A stretch of DNA of 64,000 nt from Poecilobothrus nobilitatus (taxonomy: Eukaryota > Arthropoda > Insecta > Diptera > Dolichopodidae): NCBI GenBank assembly GCA_947095535.1, contig OX352772.1, positions 165,702,615-165,766,614 of the forward strand, given 5' to 3'. Position 1 is the stretch's first letter, and every line of letters starts with the position of its first letter. The notes under the pieces are model-generated. The model saw only the letters and a program-made list of their open reading frames with translations, searched no databases and had not been told where the DNA came from. A program made the translations under genes and the position numbers. Below, piece after piece: positions 24,583 to 33,620 of the stretch.

Positions 24583-25184
24583 TTTGGAAAATAAAAGTTC
24601 TTCTCTAAACTCATTCATTTTGATTATATTTATGTATGAATGTATAATAGAAAGAAAAATATTAATATTAAAAATAAAAATATTTGTTATTAAAAATATT
24701 ATTAAAAGAAAAAATGGTTTTGTTTACTTATTTTGTTTTCATATTTCATTTATGTATTGATCATATAATATGTAGCTAAGGATGTGTTTAATTTTTAAAA
24801 ATATATACACCTTTAAACACAACAAAATTGAAAGATTTTAAAAATATGTGAGTAAGTTTTGTATGTGTATACTATAAATACTATGCAATATCAATTGCTA
24901 TGAAATTAAAATATAAAACTTTTGTAACTGAAGAAACTTTTCATTTGTTTTTCTTTTTGTGAAATCTTTTGTCAGTTAATACGATGTTAGCCATTAAAAT
25001 AATTTATTCAAATATTTCCTTCTACGTAAGACGTCTGTATTATTATTTTGTCTGTGCTAATAGGTTTTTGTATTTTCATGGCCAGATTTCTCTTTCGGTA
25101 TGAGAACATTTAAACATATTTACAACACTTTGCAACGTTTTTATTATAAATTATTTTTAGGTTACGCAAATATATCAAAACTAG

Positions 25185-25352
25185 AGAACAACGGATGTCG
25201 GCGTTTTTGTACATGGTTTGTTTGTTGAAGGAGCAAAGTGGGTTTCTTCGGAAGGTGGACTGATTGACGAAAGAAAAGGGGAGCTATATTCAAGATTTCC
25301 AGTTATTTTTCTTAAGCCTATATTGCACGTATCTGTAGGATCACGTTATGCA
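25185..25352 (+). CDS. Candidate exon of an axonemal dynein heavy chain (C-terminal domain)
   Basis: One frame reads GVFVHGLFVEGAKWVSSEGG and then ELYSRFPVIFLKPI. In dynein heavy chains the C-terminal domain after AAA6 contains a G-x-(Y/F)-V-x-GLFLEGA-x-W block. A few dozen residues later comes a P-(V/I)-I-W-LKP block, so both landmarks are present at the right spacing. The open piece ends at a consensus splice donor, GCA/GTGAGT (25,351-25,358). At its start the frame meets TAG at 25,182-25,184, so the acceptor would be the weak CTAG just there; the better acceptor TTATTTTTAG at 25,160 would include that stop. Dyneins are motor ATPases of cilia and sperm flagella. No neighbouring exon on the same strand was found, so it may be an exon between very large introns or a stranded pseudo-exon. 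Confidence 0.6.
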
Positions 25353-27195
25353 GTGAGTTCTACTTAAAATAAAAATAATATATGAAGTATTATACATAGC
25401 TAAATCGTTTCGGACCGTTAGTCATTCAAATATATTTTCGTCGTTTAGTTGTCGTGTCTCAATTATTTATCGTAATGTTATTTTAGTAACGATCTTTTTA
25501 TCAGTTCCGACAAGAGAATTTATTAAAATTTGCTTAAACTTTGTGGGGAAGGACATGGGCCTTTGTTCTTCATTGGGATTTATTAAGAGTTTTTAAGATT
25601 TTAAAAGTTTTCTGTTAAGAGTTGTCCGACCTAAGCAGTGTGTGCGTTTAAACATTGTAGAATGGTTAAATTTGCTAGCTATAGCTATCAATTTCAATAC
25701 TATTTATAAAATCCTGACACGCGTAAGTGCGGATCTAAGGTTTTTAGTTTTTTTCTTGCCTAATTTGAATAATTGAATAAGAGAAGTTGTTCCATTACTT
25801 ACCAAAACTTTTTATAGGATTTAAATAAAATTCATTTATCAGTTCAGACATCTCAATATATTTAAATTGTTTGCAACCAAATTATGCTAAATCAAACATT
25901 GAACTACTGTAGCTATATTTAATGGCCATATCCAATTCGTAGTTTGGTTCCGGTAACCCATTTCGTCACATATTCTCTAAAATATTTTTCTATTGTTCAT
26001 AATTTTATAGTTTCTGAAAAACATTTATTTTTCAAAATTTTTTTAGAAATTGCATTGTAGATAATATGTATGCATATTTATATATACACATATACGAGAA
26101 AATTTAAATAATTTTTTTTCATGATAGTAAAAAAAATAGAAAGAATATTTAATTTTTCCGGGCAAGATGAAGTGGCGCTTTTGTATCTTTGTGGTCCTTA
26201 GACAATGCTTTGTGAAATGCCCTATAATTAATATAGAAAAACAATAAAGAGGTAATTGTTTCATTTAATAAAAAACTCATTTTATTAACAGCTTTTATTA
26301 AACTTAATCGTGGAATCTTACAAGTTATTTTACACATTCAAAAATCCCGAAAAGGGGTACATCATCTGGAAGTAGATTCACTTTTAAGCAAAAGGTGAAT
26401 TTGGATAAAAGTGTGAATATTTTTTTTATCCTTCGAATTTTTATGATTTACAGATAAAATATTATGCTTAATGCTTGATTACATATTATATGTATGTATG
26501 TATACCTATTTAAATTAAAATTATGCTTTTCATTTAAAACTAAAAAGTATGAAATAAAATAATGTAAAAATTTTTTAAATGGTAGATGGGTACATAAAAA
26601 TATTAAATTTTATAACAGACTTTTTTTAAAACAAGAAAAATCGACCGATTTTAAATAACTGCATTTGTGTGCCAATTTTTTTAAGCATATTTTAAACAAA
26701 TTTTATAATTCACACAAAAAAAATAAATATTCAAACATCCATACATATTTGTATAAAAATTACAAATTGACTTCTTTCTTTAACTACTAAAGTATACAAC
26801 ACAAAAAAAATTGTAAATTAATTGAACGATGAATACTGAAAGAAAAAAAACTAGTTTGCTACATTACAGAATTAATTACAGACATTATTAAGAAAAGAAT
26901 AAAATTATGTATAGGTACTATGATTACGGAATGAGAATTCGCCTATAAATTTTTGAAATGAGAAATTCGCCTAAAAAAAAAAGAATATTATATTAACAAA
27001 TGTTAAATTGTTAATATTGCTTTTGTATTATAATATTACAGAATTAATTTACAGAAATTAGTTTAGAAAAAAAAATGTATATTGTTTTGGGGAAATATGG
27101 TATCTTATCTATGTATCTACATACAAACGAACAAACGTACAAACGTACTACGTACAAACAAATTTGATTCAAGGAGCTATTGGTCCGATTTATAT
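25353..27195. other. Spacer, no gene identified
   Basis: Positions 25,390-25,740 are less AT-rich and may be old LTR-like sequence, but I cannot assign them. A minus-strand stretch at 26,337-26,149 keeps 62 codons open (FHKALSKDHKDTKAPLHLAR) and I recognise no family. The remainder is AT-rich with many A runs. Confidence 0.4.
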
Positions 27196-27204
27196 GGTTA
27201 ATAT

Positions 27205-29892
27205 CACATACATAAACAAGGCAATGTACAAAATGAGTTGTCAATTAACAGCTGTAAAGGTTGAGTTATAGGAATCGTTTGTTTTCATTTGCAATGGAGA
27301 ATCAAAGTGAATATTATTGAGTTGTTGAATTTTATTAAATTAAATATTTTATAATGGTAAAGTGCATAGTAAAAAATTGTAAGAACTATGAAGGAAATAC
27401 TCAAAGTGGTTGAAAGCTTGTGTTATTTATAAACAGTGTTCCATAAATGCTGTAAAAGTGTGTTCAGATCATTTTTTAGAATGTGATTATTGGCTAAAAG
27501 ATATCTTATTAAACACATCAATAAAAAAAAAAAACTTTAAAAAAAGACGCTATACCCAGGCAAAATATTCCGGATATTTCGGAAAATGTAGATAGCAGAA
27601 GTGGCAGAAAAAAATAAGGGGGGACGGAAAAATTTAATAAAAGAAGCATTGGGATATCATGAAAGGCTTGCCAAAAACATTTAGAAACATTACAACATAA
27701 ATAATAATCCAAAACAATATCATTAGTTTCATTGACAATCAGCCCCAAGCATAGGACATTATAAATAATAATGCTGTAAATGTCGCTGTTCAAACTACGT
27801 GAGTTGAAATATTTTAGTATAGTATAAACACGTTTCAATATACGTTCGTTATTTTTTGCTACAAAATATTTCTTATTTTTAGGTGGAACTTGGAAATTAC
27901 CAAAGACCGAGAAATAATTAAATTAAAAAGAAACTTAAGAAACGTCCGGTTAATAATAAAAATGTTAACTAAGCAGTCAAAAAAATCAGCATGGCCTATA
28001 ACTCTATCAACAACATATTTACGAAAGGCCAAGTTAAAAAACTGTAGCAAAATGGGAAAATATTGAAATGGTTTCCAGAGAACATTACAGCAGCTATATC
28101 TCTCTATTCTGCTGGAGTAAATTCATACAGATTTCTTCGAAAAAGGCAGTACCCTCTACCATCGGTATCTGTTTTGAAAAAATGGGTAGCTAAATTTTCA
28201 ATCAAACCAGGTATAATAGAAGACGTATTAAATGTATTAAAAAACTACAGCAACTACAATAAAGAGGAAAAATTATGTATTCCATCATTTGATGAAATGA
28301 AGATAAAATTTGTGTATGAATACGACAGAAAAAATGACAAAGTTATGAAACCAAGCGCTTACGTTCAGGTTGCAATGATTCGCGGTCTTTATAAAAATTG
28401 GAAACAAGTTATTTATTATGATTACGATACTGCCATGACAGCCTGTACGCTTATAAAATAATACTCAAATTAAAAAGGATATATTTTCTAATAGTTGCAA
28501 TAGTGTCTAATCTAATTAATTAAATTAACACAGAAACATTTAGATGATGTTCGTGATGCTGCTAGACAAAAAATGAAACTTGCTCTACAATTATTTTCGC
28601 ACACGGTTTCGAAATCTATTGAAAGATGTCTAACTTCTGGTAAGATGACCACAAATAATGCTATGGAGTGTAGCGAACTTATCAAACTAGTCAATTATTG
28701 GTTTGATTTATTAATAGTTCGTCTTTTGCAAAGGATTCACGTAAGAGAATAAAATCATATGGGTTAGCTATGAATGAGCACAACAGAATAATTTAGCATA
28801 TAAATGATTTTTTTCGGAATATGCGTGTTGGAAATAGAAAAAGTTTGTTGCCTTTTCAAAGAGCAATGCTATTAAATAATTCTTCGTTGCCACAATTGTT
28901 CTCTTATTTAAATGAAAAATTCGGAACATCATATATCTTAACAAGAAGATTGTGTCAGGATGACTTAGAAAGGTTTTTTGGTTTCATTCGATCTAGAGGT
29001 GGTGTTCATGATCATCCCAGCTCGTTAGAATTTAAGTATATACTAGGGTTAAGCATTTTGGGTTAGTATTTAAATTAAAAACTTGATATTAAAACATATT
29101 ATATGTTTATACAATATTAACATATGGGGACTTAATAATAATAATTATAACAATTATACTAACAATTATATTTGCGTTTTTAATTATTTGAAATTAATTA
29201 TTGCATTATTATTTCCAAATCTCAGGGCGATCAGATAGCACTCAGCAAGTTAGTACGAATAGTAACATAGAAATGTTAGATAAAGTTTTTGAAAATGAAA
29301 ATTTGACAGGGGAGTTATTACGAGATCTATCACATTCGTTTTGTGATGAAATAAACGATTCACTAAATGAAAATAATAGTGATATTGTTTTTGATGAAGA
29401 AATTGGGGAATTAGAAGAAGATGCAATTGAATATATTGCTGGTTATTTAATCAAAAAATTTAATTTAGAGAATGAAATTTCTGAAAAATCCATTATACAT
29501 GGGTAGATCAAATTTCAAAAGGAGGACTAAAAGAACCCAGTGGAAATTTCGTAGAAAAAATAAAAGAATATGAACAATTCTTTTTAGGTATTAATGGTGA
29601 TGTTTTAATCACAAACAAAAAATTTTTATAGTACCATTTACATAAATCGAAAGATATATGTAAAGAAGATATAAAAAAAATATATTTCAAAACAAGATTA
29701 TACGGAAGAATGCGAATAATAAACAAAAAATATTAATAAAAGAAAATTAAATAAAACAATAACATAAAATAACGATACTTGTAGTTTTTCTTTTAATAGG
29801 AACACTGCTTTAAAATAATTTTTGCTTTTCGATTCCTGTGACGTCACAAAGAACTGTCAATAATTTTGTACATAACCTAGTTTATGTATGTG
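27205..29892 (+). mobile_element. Second P-element-like transposon with both ends
   Basis: The left terminus CACATACATAAACAAGGCAA (27,205) and the right terminus, inverted from 29,892 as CACATACATAAACTAGGTTA, match at about 27 of the first 30 bases, and further similarity extends to about 45 bp. The direct repeat GGTTAATAT flanks the element on both sides (27,196-27,204 and 29,893-29,901), a 9-bp duplication, or 8 bp with one extra terminal base. Length is 2,688 bp, close to the canonical P element. The interior holds a THAP domain and transposase blocks, all in plus orientation. Multiple frame breaks make it non-autonomous. Confidence 0.85.
27354..29506 (+). pseudogene. THAP-domain P-like transposase, lineage D
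   Basis: It starts MVKCIVKNCKNYEGNTQSG (27,354), the first zinc-ligand half of a THAP domain. A frame break follows, and then CSINAVKVCSDHFLECDYW (27,440 on) holds the second C-x2-H half. The catalytic half is recognisable in 28,063-28,461 (PLPSVSVLKKWVAKFSIKPG, SFDEMKIKFVYEYD, VQVAMIRGLYKNWKQVIYY). It continues in 28,821-29,066 (LCQDDLERFFGFIRSRGG, then DHPSSLEFKY) and in the acidic C-terminal piece 29,201-29,506 (AIEYIAGYLIKKF). THAP domains bind the terminal DNA and the RNase H-like core cuts it. Stops and shifts in at least five places destroy the gene. Some gaps may be introns. Confidence 0.82.
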
Positions 29893-30380
29893 GGTTAATA
29901 TCTTATTAGATTAATAAAAAAAATTTATAACAAAGTTTTACTGTTAGAAGATAAGGGCCCATAAACACAAAATTTATCTTCTTTATTTAGAAAAAGAACT
30001 TTATTACCCGCGTCTGAAAAATTTTACTAGAAAATTTGCTTTTATTATATGCTTTTATATTAACTCGTCGCTGTCGGTTTATTTATTTATTTATTATTTA
30101 TTTGTCATTCTGTCACGCTTTTTATTATCTTCGTAATCTGTTAGCAACATTTGTAAGTGTAGTATGGTGCAGAGGATAGTGTACAGGTTTCAAAAGTGTG
30201 GAGTTTGTTGTTATATTATAACAGTCCAAAATGCTTGCACTAGCAATTCACTTTTATATTATAACAGTCAAAAAAGCTAAAGTTTTGCAATCAATTTTAT
30301 TTTCTACTTTTTAGGGGGCGAATTTGGTTTCGATAAAAGCATATTTTAAAAAATATTTTTTTTACATATTATTTTATTTC

Positions 30381-30678
30381 CTCATTAGATTTTGAAATTT
30401 TTTATTGAAAAATTCCGTACGTTTATCAGATTGTAAATTTTTTGGTTTTTTACCAGCGTGCTTAAAAATATTTTTCATTGCGGTTAAAACATTATCAGCG
30501 CTTTTGTTTTTAACCGGTTCAGCATTCGCAAATTTGGAAAATTATTTATATCCCTTATTAAATTTTGCATATGGAATCATTTCAACCAAATCAATTTGCC
30601 AAGTATCATTAAACCCTTTTGAATAAACTTTCTTCTAGCACCTCTATGAATTTCTGATACAACTTGTAACCTTGACAT
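30381..30678 (-). pseudogene. Polinton integrase fragment
   Basis: Read on the minus strand from 30,678 it gives MSRLQVVSEIHRGARRKFI. After one shift it reads DTWQIDLVEMIPYAKFNKGY, then KSADNVLTAMKNIFKHAGKK and NLQSDKRTEFFN. The blocks align with the integrase at 62,269 (LWQADLVEM, TAENVTEAMQNIF, LQTDDGKEFFN), so both catalytic aspartate blocks are present. The catalytic glutamate region is cut off, and stops interrupt the frame. The sequence is clearly diverged from the integrase of the large Polinton in this window, so a different Polinton family is implied. Repeated at 33,958-34,255. Confidence 0.75.
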
Positions 30679-31015
30679 TATTCTCGTACTATTTAATTAA
30701 AATTAAATAGTACGAGAAAAGTGATTCTATAATTTTCTATTGTATAACATGCACATGTGTCTGGTCCAGAAGTAAAATTATCATATGCCAATAGAATTAT
30801 CATATGCCCAAAGGTCAAAATGAGTACCATAAATTGAAGTGTACTTATTTACTCCAGAACAATTTTTAATGTGTTTAAATAGATGTAATATTAGTTTCTT
30901 CTTATTCTGTAAGAACTCTTCTACTTCCATAATTCAAAATGAATATGTTCGCTGCTTTTATATTATTTTTCAATTTGTATTTTAAATTCAGTTTCTTATC
31001 AGACACAGATCAAAA

Positions 31016-31153
31016 ATGATTAATTTTATTCATCCATTTACAATGATGATAGCAGGACCATCTGGATGTGGAAAAACAACATTTGTATGTAATTTAATTG
31101 AAAATATTAACAGATTGATGAACCAACTTTTTTTGTATTTCCGCTATTTGTAG
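31016..31153 (+). pseudogene. Polinton packaging ATPase N-terminal fragment
   Basis: Forty-five codons open with MINFIHPFTMMIAGPSGCGK and TTF, a Walker A loop (GPSGCGKT) preceded by the short beta strand typical of the A32/FtsK-type ATPases of Polintons. The frame ends at 31,153 and no Walker B follows. It lies 340 bp from the integrase fragment and in the opposite direction. Repeated at 34,593-34,730. Assignment to Polinton rests on the context and the loop shape. Confidence 0.6.
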
Positions 31154-31454
31154 GACTTATTTTTTAATTATATAGGGGGCTAGGGTTTCCTTTGCAAAAA
31201 GAACACTCAAGGTATTCATTCGAAGCTTTAAAAACCGTTACTTTTATACTGCCTGGTTTCATTTTTACCGATTTATTAAATTTGATGAAAAAAGTAAACA
31301 GGTTTGTATAGGAGCAGTATAGGAGTTTGATAAAGTTGATAAACGAAATATACCCTGCGATACATTCGTTTTTAGAGTATATTTTACATAATAATATATA
31401 AATATATTAATAAAGTAAAAAATAGATATGTACATAATTCAATATTTTACTTAC

Positions 31455-31657
31455 GCCACTTTGAAAACATCTGTAGAAAGATTTTTGTAAATGTATTTTC
31501 CAATAGTAACTGTAACATAATCATTCACATAAGGTATCAAAGATTCTCTTTTGAGAATTCTTATTACCATTAGTCTCTGCATATATGATAATTTGTTGTT
31601 CCAACGATTTGTATCAACCGATTTTGTGTCACGTTTTCCTCCAGTAAAGTTAAAAAT
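31455..31657 (-). CDS. Exon-like piece, possibly dynein heavy chain (copy 1)
   Basis: The minus strand has an acceptor-like TTAATATTTTTAG, then 67 open codons and a strong donor GTAAGT (complement at 31,449-31,454). The peptide contains KLSYMQRLMVIRILKRESLI and then PYVNDYVTVTIGK. Dynein heavy chains have a comparable block (LS-x-FQ-+-LL-(L/I)-I-R-x-L-+-x-(D/E)-(K/R)-(L/V)-(I/V)-P-x-(V/I)-x-(D/E)-(F/Y)-V-x-x-x-(L/I)-G) in their C-terminal third. The resemblance is from memory of the family and is not conclusive. It lies on the opposite strand to the exon at 25,185. Codon use and the clean splice signals argue for a true exon. Confidence 0.42.
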
Positions 31658-32154
31658 CTAAAAATATTAAAACGTTGAGTATTTAATATAATAGATTGAT
31701 ATAATAGAGAAAATTTAGAATATATTTTATTCTATACCGGTTTCATAATCATTTAAAAAATTTATTTCTTATCTTTTACAATTTCCTATAATATATGCAG
31801 CAATTAAATAGTATAATAATTAATAATGTTAGATTAATTAATTCAGTTACAGCTTAATTTTGTTATTATAATCAATAAACTGTATTATAATCAATAAACT
31901 GGATAATACATACTATTCTTATAAATTATTCTTTTTTAGACTTATTCAAGTAGCTGAATGCACGGGAATACAATCCAGAATACGTAGTAAATGAAGCCGT
32001 ATTGCAGTATCTTTCATCATACGATAAAAGGAAATAATATGATTTACTTTGAATAAACATTAAAAGAAGCTGAACTTTCTTATGTATATTTTGGTCTAGT
32101 TAGGTAAAATTACATATCATCAAAAACGTTTTGAAAATTAATTGAAATAACATA

Positions 32155-32890
32155 TTAAAAGAGATCAAAGCATCCATTAGACAACTAACTGGTGACAACC
32201 CAAAAAATTACCAACAATGGAGGTCTATCCTATAAAAATCTAAATTTACAGACCTTAGTTGAACACTTCAAACGCGATTCCATCCAAATCTACAGAGACT
32301 CTTCAATCTGGAAACAACCAATAATATATTGAAGAATTGTCAAGAATATATTGACGAAAGTTATCAAGAATACATACAGGTTTCATAAGACCCGTCCAAA
32401 AGTTCATATAAATCTCCCAAAGTGATTGTGAAAAAAAAAAATGGATTTATAGGGTATAAAAAAAACCGTATTGTCATCGATTTCAAAAGATTAAATTCCA
32501 TTACAGTTTCCAATACTTTTCCAATTCCAGATACAAATCAACAACAGCCAGACTGTTTGACTACAATTGATGTAACAAATTCCACCTGGATAAGGATTGT
32601 TCTGGATTTCGTTAAATAAGGATGACACCAAAAGATATATCAAAAATCACATTTTACAAGCACATTTCACGATCTTCCAACGCATAATTGAAGACGTACT
32701 CAAGGAATACATCGGAAGAATCTGTTACGTGTATATATCGACGATGTAATAATCTTTGGTAGTAAAAGTAAGTAAAGCTTCTCCAAAATGTCGAGAAAAT
32801 ATTCAATAAATTACAAACAGGCAACCTGAGAGTGATCTTAGAGAAAACCGAATTTCCCAAAGAAGTAGTAGAAGTTCTTCCCATACATTA
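32155..32890 (+). pseudogene. Ty3/gypsy gag-pol remnant (copies at 32,155 and 35,731)
   Basis: It begins EIKASIRQLTGDNPKNYQQW, followed by broken frames. Then 32,422-32,619 encodes VIVKKKNGFIGYKKNRIVID and FKRLNSITVSNTFPIPD, the first RT blocks. Positions 32,660-32,890 give FQRIIEDVLKEYIG and then VYIDDVIIFG, the catalytic (Y/F)-x-DD box. Palm region between them is deleted. The order and motifs are those of Ty3/gypsy pol. It is in both units of the tandem duplication; in the second, one base is missing from the A run and the first open piece is lost. Confidence 0.68.
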
Positions 32891-32931
32891 TAATCGGTTT
32901 ACATACATTATAAGATTACATTCACGAATCT

Positions 32932-33231
32932 GTGAACAAAACCAGTAAATGCATTAAAACGATTTACTCATTCCTAAATAAAAATTCTCTATTATCAACC
33001 GACAACAAATTATTAATATTTAAAACGATCATCCAACGTATTTTGCTGTACGGTTCAACCATCTGCGGAACATGTGCTAAAACTCATATCAGCAAACTAC
33101 AAATTTACAATTTACCCTTTTTTTACTCAACATCTAAATTACCCCAAAAAGTCTACATGTATATTATTAGGGATAAAGTTGATAAACTTAATAATAAACT
33201 TAATTACAAAACACAATTTTCAAACAACTAG
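32932..33231 (+). pseudogene. LINE reverse-transcriptase C-terminal remnant (also 36,508-36,807)
   Basis: Ninety-nine codons carry LSTDNKLLIFKTIIQRILLYGSTICGTCAK and HISKLQIYN split by substitutions; the block L-x-NKL-x-(I/L)-(Y/F)-K-x-x-(I/L)-x-P-x-x-x-YG is typical of I/Jockey-type LINE ORF2 downstream of the palm. The palm itself is absent. It abuts the gypsy remnant without spacer. Present identically in both duplication units. Confidence 0.6.
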
Positions 33232-33620
33232 TTAATTAAAAATCTATTTCATTACGTAAATTAGCTTTAAGGCAGCCTAATCTAGTTTTAAATAGCTTTA
33301 AGTTTTATCTAAATAGTCAAATAAGATTTTTGCCATTTTCCTTAATAAATATGTTAGAATACTAAATGTAATATATATAAAGAAAAATTTTCTCTGTTAA
33401 TTTTTATTTTTTTTATTTTTTTTGTTGTTCTAAATTTTCTATATCTTAAAAATTGTACATAATTTAAAACTCAGAACAACAATATTAGATAAGAAATGTA
33501 TATATTGAAATATTTTGAGCAATAAATTTGGGCAATTAATTATGTCTATCACTCTGTTTATAATATTATCTTTTTAATTTTTTTAAAATAATTTGATAAA
33601 ATATATAAGAGTATAACTTT

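Larger units (their letters stand above)
20364..25056 (+). mobile_element. P-element-like transposon with both ends (contains a nested HINE)
   Basis: The left end CACAGACAGAATAACAATAC (20,364) and the right end, read inverted from 25,056 as CACAGACAAAATAATAATAC, form inverted repeats. About 27 of the first 30 bases match. The same 7 bp, CTAATAG, flanks both ends directly (20,357-20,363 and 25,057-25,063), as a target-site duplication should; P elements typically make 8 bp. Inside lie a decayed P-type transposase (21,244-23,195) and a minus-strand HINE (23,546-24,582). Without the HINE the element is about 3.65 kb. The right end lies about 130 bp from a dynein-like exon. Confidence 0.8.
30045..33620 (+). 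repeat. Tandem duplication, unit 1 (3,576 bp)
   Basis: The segment is repeated head to tail at 33,621-37,138 with near-perfect identity. Differences I can see are one extra TTTA-type base at the start of unit 2, one A fewer in an A run near 36,040, one T/A change near 33,830, and a roughly 60-bp segment at about 33,360-33,432 missing from unit 2. The junction shares TTAT between the end and the start. The unit holds Polinton, gypsy and LINE fragments and an exon-like piece, so it is a duplicated stretch of repeat-rich DNA and not a transposon. Confidence 0.92.

Noticed and set aside
30405..30626. Plus-strand 73-codon frame, present again at 33,982
   Set aside because: It is the antisense of the Polinton integrase fragment, as is the similar minus-strand frame at 62,265-62,645 of the large integrase. 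Both are shadows.
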